Assembly (NCBI GenBank): GCA_051744605.1
Contig: JBNJDE010000039.1
Location: 1 to 18,230, forward strand
Origin: Halanaeroarchaeum sp051744605
GTDB lineage: Archaea; Halobacteriota; Halobacteria; Halobacteriales; Halobacteriaceae
DNA: 18,230 bases
Direction of reading: 5' to 3'
Below the pieces are notes generated by a model that had not been told where the DNA came from, did no database searches, and was given only the letters and a program-made list of their open reading frames with translations. Below, in pieces: positions 6,516 to 12,571 of the stretch (the stretch's first letter is position 1; the number at the start of each line of letters is the position of its first letter). The position numbers were made by a program, and so were the translations under genes.

Positions 6516-7277
6516 ATGGACGAGAATTTCAACTCCACCGAACTATTGACGACGGTCGCGTCGAAGCTCCTCGAAGACAACAGCACTGTAATGGTCGGAA
6601 CGGGGATGCCAATGCTCGCTGCGATGCTCGCCCAGAAGACGCATGCGCCGGACGTGACGCTCATTTACGAGGCGGGCGGAATCGGAGCGCAAGCACCGTC
6701 CCTTCCCGTATCAGTCGGTGACGAGCGAACCTTCCATCGGAGCATCAAAGCGGCCGGGATGAACGACGTGATGTCCTACATGCAGTCTGGACTCGTCGAC
6801 TACGGCTTCCTGGGTGGGGCCCAGATCGACAGGTACGGGAACCTCAACTCGACAGTAATCGGCGACTGGGACCGCCCGGCCGTTCGATTTCCGGGCAGTG
6901 GCGGGGCGAACGACATCGGGTCACTCGCGAATGAAACGATCATCACGATGCGGCAGGACGAGAATAGTTTCGTGGAAAAACTCGACTTCCGCACGACGCC
7001 GGGCTATCTCGACGGTCCCGGCTCCCGTCGAGAGGCAGGCCTACCCAAAGACACCGGGCCGTCTCGGGTCATCACTCAGTACGGCGTCTACGGGTTCGAC
7101 GACGAGACGCGAGAGATGGAAGTCGAGATGCTGCACCCGGGGGTCGACGAAGCAACAGTGAACGAGAACAGTTCATTCGACATACACGTGGGCGAGTACA
7201 GTCGGAGTCCGGAACCGACTAGCGAGGAACTCGAGTTACTCCGAGAGGAGATCGATCCGCGCGGAATCATCAGATAA
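6516..7277 (+). CDS. CoA-transferase subunit B (glutaconate CoA-transferase type)
   Basis: 253 residues from the ATG at 6516. Three codons earlier a GTG (6507) is in frame, but GAGGTGA at 6504-6510 is at the right distance to serve the ATG, so the ATG is preferred. It closely follows GctB: VGTGMPMLAAMLAQ near the N-terminus, then LIYEAGG with Glu52 at the place of the catalytic glutamate that forms the glutamyl-CoA intermediate. Further matches are GFLGGAQIDRYGNLNSTVIGD, RFPGSGGANDI, and the C-terminal LREEIDPRG. Together with the preceding gene it forms a complete class I transferase. It is the last gene of operon B; the next gene starts 79 bases later with its own TATA box and a different base composition. 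Confidence 0.87.
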   Translation: MDENFNSTELLTTVASKLLEDNSTVMVGTGMPMLAAMLAQKTHAPDVTLIYEAGGIGAQAPSLPVSVGDERTFHRSIKAAGMNDVMSYMQSGLVDYGFLGGAQIDRYGNLNSTVIGDWDRPAVRFPGSGGANDIGSLANETIITMRQDENSFVEKLDFRTTPGYLDGPGSRREAGLPKDTGPSRVITQYGVYGFDDETREMEVEMLHPGVDEATVNENSSFDIHVGEYSRSPEPTSEELELLREEIDPRGIIR

Positions 7278-7326
7278 CGGCTGGTACCCCGTCCCAGACA
7301 CCGGCCAGTTTTGAACACGTCTGGGT

Positions 7327-7336
7327 GGCTTTATCC
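7327..7336 (+). promoter_or_regulatory. TATA box of metY
   Basis: GGCTTTATCC is centred about 25 bases before the ATG at 7357, as expected for a leaderless haloarchaeal transcript. No ribosome binding site is seen before the ATG, which fits. Confidence 0.5.
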
Positions 7337-7356
7337 CTGGGCCCCAATGGGCTGGT

Positions 7357-8655
7357 ATGGCCGACGACCACGACCCAGACCGGCGCGGGCTCGCCACCGA
7401 GAGCGTCCACGCCGGGCAGACGGTCGACCCCACGACCAAATCGCGCGCACCGCCCATCTACCAGACGAGCTCCTACGTCTTCGACGACGCCGAACACGCC
7501 GCCAGCCTGTTCGCGCTCGAAGAGGCCGGCAACATCTACAGCCGACTCGGCAACCCGACCAGCGCGATGCTCGAAGAACGTATCGCCACGCTGGAGGGTG
7601 GGGCGGCCGCGGTCGCCACGAACAGCGGGATGGCCGCCTTCGACACCATCACCCTCCTCCTCGCGGAGGCCGGTGACAACGTCGTCACCGCCTCGGCCAT
7701 CTACGGCGGGACCCACACCTACCTCTCGCACACCGCGTCCCGACGGGGTATCGAAGCCCGGTTCGTCGACACGCTCGACCCGCAGGCCTACGCGGACGCC
7801 ATCGACGAGGACACCGCGTTCGTCCACCTGGAGACCATCGGCAATCCGGCGCTCGTGACCCCGGACATCGAGGCCGTCGCCGACGTCGCCCACGAGCACG
7901 CGGTCCCGCTGGTCGTCGACAACACCTTCGCCACCCCCGTGCTGGCCAATCCCATCGATCACGGCGCGGACATCGTCTGGCACTCGACGACGAAGTGGAT
8001 CACCGGCAGCGGGTCGACCATCGGCGGGGTCGTCGTCGACGGCGGCACCTTCCCCTGGGAGGCCGCCGACTATCCCGAGATATCGGGCGAGAACCCCGCG
8101 TACCACGGCGTCGACTTTCGAGAACGGTTCGGCAATCTCGCCTTCGCGACGGCGGCCCGCGCCCGGGCACTGCGCGACCTGGGCAACCAGCAGTCGCCGT
8201 TCGACGCGTGGGTCACGCTCCAGAAACTGGAGACGCTCCCGATTCGGATCCGCCAGCACGTCGAGAACGCCCAGACGGTCGCGGAGTACCTCGCGGACCA
8301 CGAGGCCGTCTCCTGGGTGAACTACCCCGGCCTCGAGAGCCACGAGACCCACGAGGCCGCGTCGCGGTACCTCGACGGTGGCTACGGTGGCATGATCACC
8401 TTCGGCCTGAAGGACGGCTACGAGGCGGGCAAACGGGTCACCGAGGCGGTCGAACTCGCCAGTCTACTCGCCAACGTCGGCGACGCGAAGACGTTGATCA
8501 TCCACCCCGCCTCGACGACCCACCAGCAACTCACCGACGAGGAGAAACGCGCGGGTGGCGTCACCGACGACCTGGTCCGCCTCTCCGTGGGTATCGAGGA
8601 CGCCGAGGACATCGTCGCGGACCTCTCGCAAGCCATCGACGCCGCGACCAGATGA
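7357..8655 (+). CDS. metY: O-acetylhomoserine sulfhydrylase (aminocarboxypropyltransferase)
   Basis: 432 residues, normal for the MetY branch of the Cys/Met PLP-dependent enzymes and longer than cystathionine gamma-synthases (about 380-400). Visible landmarks are YSRLGNPT (61-68), the substrate and phosphate region ATNSGMAA (87-94), the PLP-ring aspartate in VVDNTFATP (Asp188) and the Schiff-base lysine in HSTTKWITG (Lys213). The conserved SVGIED segment is near the C-terminus. It makes homocysteine from O-acetylhomoserine and sulfide in methionine synthesis, in the cytoplasm. In many haloarchaea the acetyltransferase gene (metA/metX) follows; here it does not. The next gene is a small membrane protein with its own signals. 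Base composition is markedly more GC-rich than in the preceding operons. Cystathionine gamma-lyase/synthase activity is the main alternative. Confidence 0.9.
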   Translation: MADDHDPDRRGLATESVHAGQTVDPTTKSRAPPIYQTSSYVFDDAEHAASLFALEEAGNIYSRLGNPTSAMLEERIATLEGGAAAVATNSGMAAFDTITLLLAEAGDNVVTASAIYGGTHTYLSHTASRRGIEARFVDTLDPQAYADAIDEDTAFVHLETIGNPALVTPDIEAVADVAHEHAVPLVVDNTFATPVLANPIDHGADIVWHSTTKWITGSGSTIGGVVVDGGTFPWEAADYPEISGENPAYHGVDFRERFGNLAFATAARARALRDLGNQQSPFDAWVTLQKLETLPIRIRQHVENAQTVAEYLADHEAVSWVNYPGLESHETHEAASRYLDGGYGGMITFGLKDGYEAGKRVTEAVELASLLANVGDAKTLIIHPASTTHQQLTDEEKRAGGVTDDLVRLSVGIEDAEDIVADLSQAIDAATR

Positions 8656-8746
8656 GAACGACATAACCTATCGCCACCCTACATCAGGGTTCTGAAAATA
8701 GTTTTAAGTATTCCAAGTTGTACTAGACACAAGTGAGGTGAGTTTC

Positions 8747-8992
8747 ATGGTCACGCGAGATGCATCACGGATCACACCGTTCGGCGAACTGCCGAGGCTC
8801 TCCCTGTACGACGGCATCCTCCTCGCCATCCCGCTCGCCTTCTTCGCCGGCGCGGCGGGTGCGGGACTGCTGGGCTATCCCCTCGCCACCGGGATCAAGG
8901 TCGGTGGCCTCCTCGCGGTCGTTCCGACCCTCTACGCGCTCTTCGGTGCACCGCCCACCGGCGGGAGAACGCAGTCAGGGAGCGCCCAGTAA
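8747..8992 (+). CDS. Small two-helix membrane protein
   Basis: 81 residues from the ATG at 8747, served by GAGGTGA at 8735-8741; an in-frame GTG at 8738 lies inside that ribosome binding site and is therefore unlikely to be the start. Two hydrophobic segments are seen at about residues 22-45 (DGILLAIPLAFFAGAAGAGLLG) and 50-65 (GIKVGGLLAVVPTLYALFG), with a short polar tail. Short membrane proteins of this form are common and uncharacterised in haloarchaea; no function can be given. A TTTTAAGTA tract at 8702-8710 could be its TATA box. It converges with the DUF5811-type gene. Confidence 0.7.
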   Translation: MVTRDASRITPFGELPRLSLYDGILLAIPLAFFAGAAGAGLLGYPLATGIKVGGLLAVVPTLYALFGAPPTGGRTQSGSAQ

Positions 8993-9021
8993 CCACTGCT
9001 CGAGGGACTCGTTCTCGCCCA

Positions 9022-9065
9022 GAAACCGGTCGTCCTGCCGAGCGGTCAGCGAAACCGGTCGTCCT
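9022..9065. repeat. 15-base direct repeat, period 29
   Basis: GAAACCGGTCGTCCT occurs at 9022-9036 and again at 9051-9065, in the short gap between two converging genes. The second copy reaches into the stop codon of the DUF5811-type gene (9064-9066). No hairpin or T-run accompanies it. Confidence 0.6.
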
Positions 9066-9432
9066 ATCGCGCCGTCTGCGAGACGTCGTCACCCATCGCC
9101 CGTTTCACCTGGAGCGCGGCACTCGCCGCGAGGCCGCGAGCCACCTCGTCGACGTCCTCGTCGGTAATGAGTTCCTCCGCATCGAGGTCCGGGTCGAAAC
9201 CCGCACTGACGGGGTTCCCGACCGGAGGGTGGACCGAGACCGTGACCCGGACGCCGCCCGAGCCGGTGCCCACGTTCGACCCGACGACGTACTCGTCGGG
9301 GAGGAAGGTCCGGGTTCGGGCGGCGACACTCGAGACGCGGGCCTCGAGGCTCCGACGCTGGGCGGTGGTCAGGTCGACGGATTCCGTCGTGCCATCGCCC
9401 GGTTGCCCCACGTAAGGGGTGTTCGCATTCAT
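9064..9432 (-). CDS. DUF5811-type haloarchaeal protein
   Basis: 122 residues with no signal peptide or membrane segment. It begins MNANTPYVGQPG and contains ARTRTFLPDEYVVGSNVG, SVHPPVGNPVSAGFDP and EVARGLAASAALQVKRAMGDD. These match my recollection of a conserved haloarchaeal family of unknown function (DUF5811). The acidic composition and the conserved GLAASAA-QVK helix point to a folded cytoplasmic protein. It follows arginine decarboxylase on the same strand after 41 bases, a gap that contains a 12-base palindrome. No function can be stated. Confidence 0.75.
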   Translation of the reverse strand: MNANTPYVGQPGDGTTESVDLTTAQRRSLEARVSSVAARTRTFLPDEYVVGSNVGTGSGGVRVTVSVHPPVGNPVSAGFDPDLDAEELITDEDVDEVARGLAASAALQVKRAMGDDVSQTAR

Positions 9433-9457
9433 CTCGCTGCACTACTGGCCCACCACT

Positions 9458-9469
9458 GAAAACGTTTTC
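9458..9469. promoter_or_regulatory. Palindrome GAAAACGTTTTC between two same-strand genes
   Basis: A perfect 12-base palindrome in the 41-base gap between arginine decarboxylase and the DUF5811-type gene. On the minus strand its CGTTTTC half is about 27-32 bases before the ATG at 9432, where a TATA element is expected. Its T-run could instead end the decarboxylase transcript. Both readings are possible. Confidence 0.4.
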
Positions 9470-9473
9470 CGGT

Positions 9474-9947
9474 TCAGAAGATGTTGCGACTCTCCCCGTA
9501 GACGCCCAGAACGGCCGCCGCGGCGTACTCCCCCGAGTCGGCGGTCCTGCTCACGGATCGGACCGATCGATCGGTAATGGACCAGTCGCGGAGCGCTTCC
9601 CCTGCCGTCAATCCCTCCCGGGCACGGGTCTCGACGTCGGAGGCGTCGGTCTCGCCGGCGGCCTCGTAGAAGAGACCGGGACCCGGCCCGGTCGCCCACC
9701 CGAGGGCGGCCGAGACGGTCTGCGGGCCGGCCGCGGTGGCGTGAGCCTGTACCACCGTGAGGCGGTTTCCCGCCGGGCCGAGGTCGGGCGCGGTCCCGAC
9801 GGCATCGACCGTCGCCTCGGCCGGAACGACGGAGGAGACGCCGATCAGGTTGTAGTTGTGCACATTCGCGTCGGCGAGCGCGGCGTCGTAGGCGGCCATC
9901 TCGGTCGGACCGGTGCCGGTCCCCCAGACGACGCGGATCGTGGTCAT
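9474..9947 (-). CDS. pdaD: Pyruvoyl-dependent arginine decarboxylase
   Basis: 157 residues from the ATG at 9947, the usual length for the family. It starts MTTIRVVWGTGTGPTEMAAYD and contains NLIGVSSVVPAEATV. The pair Ser38-Ser39 is the self-cleavage site: the chain is cut between the serines, and the second becomes the pyruvoyl cofactor of the larger subunit. Product is agmatine from arginine, used in archaea for polyamines and for agmatidine in tRNA-Ile2. The frame continues upstream to 10091, but the extension is arginine/proline-rich out-of-frame-like sequence. A CTTTTCG element (9971-9977, minus strand) is 27 bases before 9947, supporting the shorter start. It lies 73 bases behind the PAN gene on the same strand. 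Confidence 0.9.
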   Translation of the reverse strand: MTTIRVVWGTGTGPTEMAAYDAALADANVHNYNLIGVSSVVPAEATVDAVGTAPDLGPAGNRLTVVQAHATAAGPQTVSAALGWATGPGPGLFYEAAGETDASDVETRAREGLTAGEALRDWSITDRSVRSVSRTADSGEYAAAAVLGVYGESRNIF

Positions 9948-9970
9948 GACTCTGAGTTTGCGCCAGGCGT

Positions 9971-9977
9971 CGAAAAG
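9971..9977 (-). promoter_or_regulatory. Probable TATA element of arginine decarboxylase
   Basis: Minus-strand CTTTTCG lies 24-30 bases before the ATG at 9947, in the 73-base gap after the PAN gene. It is a weak match to a TATA box and is supported mainly by spacing. Confidence 0.35.
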
Positions 9978-10020
9978 CGGTGTCGGTTCGGTGGTCCCGG
10001 CGTCCTTCTGCAGTCCCAGT

Positions 10021-11250
10021 TCAGTGGATGTAGGTCGTGTAGGCCGGCGAGTCCGAGTTCGCGTCGTCGACGAGTTTCTCCCGGGCCGCACGGAAGTCGT
10101 CCATGGAGACCGTCGCCCGGTCGTCGCGGATGGCGAACATCCCGGCTTCGGTGGTCAGACTCTGGAGTTGCGCCCCGTTGAAGCCCTCCGTCTGGCGGGC
10201 CAGCGCCTCGTAGTCTATCTCGTCGGCGAGGGCCATCCGTTCGGTATGAATCCGGAGGATCTCGGCGCGGGCCTCCTGATCCGGTTCGGGCACCTCGATG
10301 AGGCGGTCGAACCGACCCGGGCGGAGGATGGCACGGTCGAGCATGTCGAAGCGGTTGGTGGCCGCCATGAGCCGCACCTCACCGCGCTCGTCGAAGCCGT
10401 CCATCTCCGAGAGAAGTTGCATCATCGTCCGCTGGACCTCGGCGTCCCCCGAGGTCTTCGAGTCGGTCCGCTTCGAGGCCACCGCGTCGATCTCGTCGAT
10501 GAAGATGATGGCGGGTTCTCGCTGTTCGGCGAGTTCGAAGAGGTCCCTGACCAGCCGGGAGCCCTCGCCGATGAACTTGCGGACGAGTTCGGACCCGGCC
10601 ATCTTGATGAAGGTCGCGTCGGTCCGGTTCGCGACGGCCTTCGCGAGCATGGTCTTGCCCGTGCCCGGCGGGCCGTGAAGGAGGACGCCGCTCGGCGGTT
10701 CGACGCCGACGGCCGAGAACTTCTCGGGGTTGTTGAGCGGGTCCTCGACGGCCTCCTGGACCTCGCGCATCTCCTCGGCCAGGCCACCGATGTCCTCGTA
10801 CGTGACCTCGGGAGAGGCCTCGACCTCCATGGCCTGCGCTCTCGCGTCGGTCTCGTCGTCGAGCACCTCCTGGATGGCGAAGGAGTCGTTGATGGCGACC
10901 CGGTCGCCCATATCGACTGCCTCGTGCATCTCCTGGGAGACCTCGGTGAGGACCTCCTGGTTGTTCCCGTGTTGTTTGATGACGGCCTCACCCTCGTCGA
11001 AGACGTCCTCGACGGTCGCGAGGTACAGCGACGCCGTCTTCAGCGTCTCGTTCTCGCGCTGGAGCCGGTCCACCTCCTCTCTGAGGTGATCGCGCTGCTC
11101 CTCGATACGGTCGAGTTGCGTCTCGAGTTGCTGCTGGACATTCACAATGTCCCGGTAATGCGACGTCAGTGCGGCCAGGCGCTCCTCCGGCGTTAGCTCT
11201 GGGTCGAGGTCGAGCGTCGGCCGGTCCGGCAGAATGGGACTGCGGGACAT
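10021..11250 (-). CDS. pan: Proteasome-activating nucleotidase (PAN), AAA ATPase
   Basis: 409 residues from the ATG at 11250 (MSRSPILPDRPTLDLDPE). An N-terminal coiled coil spans about residues 22-75. The OB domain follows (near IKQHGNNQEVLTEVS, 91-105), then one AAA module with Walker A GPPGTGKT (193-200), Walker B IIFIDEID (248-255), the pore-loop region around KFIG (225-228) and the arginine-finger segment RPGRFDR (310-316). PAN unfolds proteins and feeds them into the archaeal 20S proteasome. The C-terminus reads AYTTYIH. PAN docking normally uses a final hydrophobic-Tyr-any triplet, whereas here the last tyrosine is third from the end, not second. Frame continues upstream to 11436, but the extension contains low-complexity repeat-derived sequence and is not credited. 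Haloarchaea often have two PAN paralogues. Confidence 0.95.
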   Translation of the reverse strand: MSRSPILPDRPTLDLDPELTPEERLAALTSHYRDIVNVQQQLETQLDRIEEQRDHLREEVDRLQRENETLKTASLYLATVEDVFDEGEAVIKQHGNNQEVLTEVSQEMHEAVDMGDRVAINDSFAIQEVLDDETDARAQAMEVEASPEVTYEDIGGLAEEMREVQEAVEDPLNNPEKFSAVGVEPPSGVLLHGPPGTGKTMLAKAVANRTDATFIKMAGSELVRKFIGEGSRLVRDLFELAEQREPAIIFIDEIDAVASKRTDSKTSGDAEVQRTMMQLLSEMDGFDERGEVRLMAATNRFDMLDRAILRPGRFDRLIEVPEPDQEARAEILRIHTERMALADEIDYEALARQTEGFNGAQLQSLTTEAGMFAIRDDRATVSMDDFRAAREKLVDDANSDSPAYTTYIH

Positions 11251-11330
11251 CCGCTCTGACCTATGGCCGCGAGAAAGAAGTTCCTTTGGGTGTACGAACG
11301 CCGAATCGCGCCGAACGCCGCCGGACGACA

Positions 11331-11378
11331 GCCATCCGTCCGACGCGTTCGAGGGCCATCCGTCCGACGCGACCGAGG
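11331..11378. repeat. Two tandem copies of a 24-base unit
   Basis: Units at 11331-11354 and 11355-11378 share GCCATCCGTCCGACGCG exactly and differ at only two of 24 positions. They lie in the 205-base divergent spacer between PAN (start 11250) and the radical SAM gene (start 11456), about 50-95 bases upstream of the latter's TATA box. They may be paired regulator sites or a simple tandem duplication. Confidence 0.6.
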
Positions 11379-11423
11379 ACCAGCAGGCGAACGCGTTCCC
11401 AGTGCGCGGCCATCGGCTATGTT

Positions 11424-11432
11424 CATTTATAC
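11424..11432 (+). promoter_or_regulatory. TATA box of the radical SAM gene
   Basis: CATTTATAC is centred 28 bases before the ATG at 11456, with no ribosome binding site between. This is the usual layout of a leaderless haloarchaeal gene, and it fixes the start at 11456 although the frame is open as far up as 11234. Confidence 0.6.
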
Positions 11433-11455
11433 GCACCGGCGAGTACGCTGTAGAT

Positions 11456-12547
11456 ATGCCCGACGGGGACCACCCTGGCGGCCATCCCGGCGGACACCCG
11501 GGCGGCCGCGACTACAGCGAGACGCCGCTCATCGTCACCTGGGAGGTAACGCAAGCCTGCGACCTCGAGTGCGACCACTGCCGTGCGTCGGCCCAGCCGG
11601 ACCGCGACCCGGCAGAGCTCTCGACCGAGCAGGGAAAGGCACTCGTCGACTCGGTCGCGCAGTTCGGTCATCCCTCGCCCATCTTCGTCATCTCCGGTGG
11701 GGACCCCCTCAAACGTCCCGACCTCTTCGAGTTGATCGAGTACGCCACCGACATGGGCGTTCCCACCGCCGCGACCCCGGCCCCGACCGAGAACCTGACC
11801 AGAGAGACCATCGAGCGGTTCGCGGACAGTGGCGTCAAACGCATCGCCCTCTCGCTCGACGGTGCCACTCCCGAAGCCCACGACGAGTTCCGGGGCGAGG
11901 AGGGCTCGTTCGACACGATCATGCGCGCAGCCAGGCAGGCGACCGACGCGGGAATCGGTATCCAGATCAACACCACCGTGACGGCGAACACGGTCGACGA
12001 CCTGCCAGCGATAGCCGACCGCATGGAGGAGCTCGGGGCAGCGATGTGGGAGGTCTTCTTCCTCGTCCCCATCGGCCGGGGCGAGGACCTCGCGCAGATC
12101 ACCCCCGAGCGAACGCTCGAGGTGATGGAGTGGCTCTATCGGCGCCAGCGCGACGCCCCCTATCGCGTCATCACGGTCGAAGCCCCACACTACCGTCGCG
12201 TGGCCGACCGTGTCGAACGGGCGGACTCGGGTCGGGGGGTTCGGGTCGGTTCGACGCGGGCGGGCGAGGGGTTCGTCTTCGTCAGTTACGAGGGCGAGGT
12301 CTACCCGTCGGGCTTCCTTCCCCAATCCGGCGGCAACGTGACCGATCGCGACCTCGTCGACATCTACCGGAACAGTGCGCTCTTCGAGCAGATCCGCGAC
12401 GTCGACGAACTCCTCGGCTCCTGTCACAGCTGCGAGTACCGCGACCTCTGTGGCGGGTCGCGCTCGCGGGCCCACGCCGTGACCGGGAGTCCATTCGCCA
12501 GCGATCCGCTCTGTCCCTGGGTCGACGACCTCGGCGTCGACGCGTAG
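11456..12547 (+). CDS. Radical SAM protein with SPASM-type C-terminus
   Basis: 363 residues. After a His-Pro-Gly-Gly-rich N-terminus (HPGG three times in residues 6-17) comes the radical SAM cluster motif C-x3-C-x2-C (Cys35, Cys39, Cys42), then SGGDP (80-84) in the place of the SAM-binding GGE motif, and the TIM-barrel strand SLDGATPEAHDEFRG. The C-terminus has CHSCEYRDLCGG (Cys323, 326, 332) and Cys353, the pattern of an auxiliary Fe-S cluster. Overall it resembles the group containing heme-biosynthesis enzymes AhbD and NirJ and peptide-modifying SPASM enzymes, including haloarchaeal ones of unknown substrate. No precursor peptide was found beside it: the downstream gap before the converging pepF is 24 bases, and the upstream spacer has no convincing small gene. 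Substrate unknown. Confidence 0.85.
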   Translation: MPDGDHPGGHPGGHPGGRDYSETPLIVTWEVTQACDLECDHCRASAQPDRDPAELSTEQGKALVDSVAQFGHPSPIFVISGGDPLKRPDLFELIEYATDMGVPTAATPAPTENLTRETIERFADSGVKRIALSLDGATPEAHDEFRGEEGSFDTIMRAARQATDAGIGIQINTTVTANTVDDLPAIADRMEELGAAMWEVFFLVPIGRGEDLAQITPERTLEVMEWLYRRQRDAPYRVITVEAPHYRRVADRVERADSGRGVRVGSTRAGEGFVFVSYEGEVYPSGFLPQSGGNVTDRDLVDIYRNSALFEQIRDVDELLGSCHSCEYRDLCGGSRSRAHAVTGSPFASDPLCPWVDDLGVDA

Positions 12548-12571
12548 GTCCGGGTACGTCGAACGGTCCTC

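Noticed and set aside
9948..10091. N-terminal extension of arginine decarboxylase
   Set aside because: It is Arg/Thr/Pro-rich, overlaps the end of the PAN gene and precedes a methionine that gives the normal family length and start.
11423..12475. Long open frame on the minus strand opposite the radical SAM gene
   Set aside because: It has no recognisable motifs and lies exactly opposite a gene with intact catalytic cysteines; GC-rich DNA leaves such antisense frames open.
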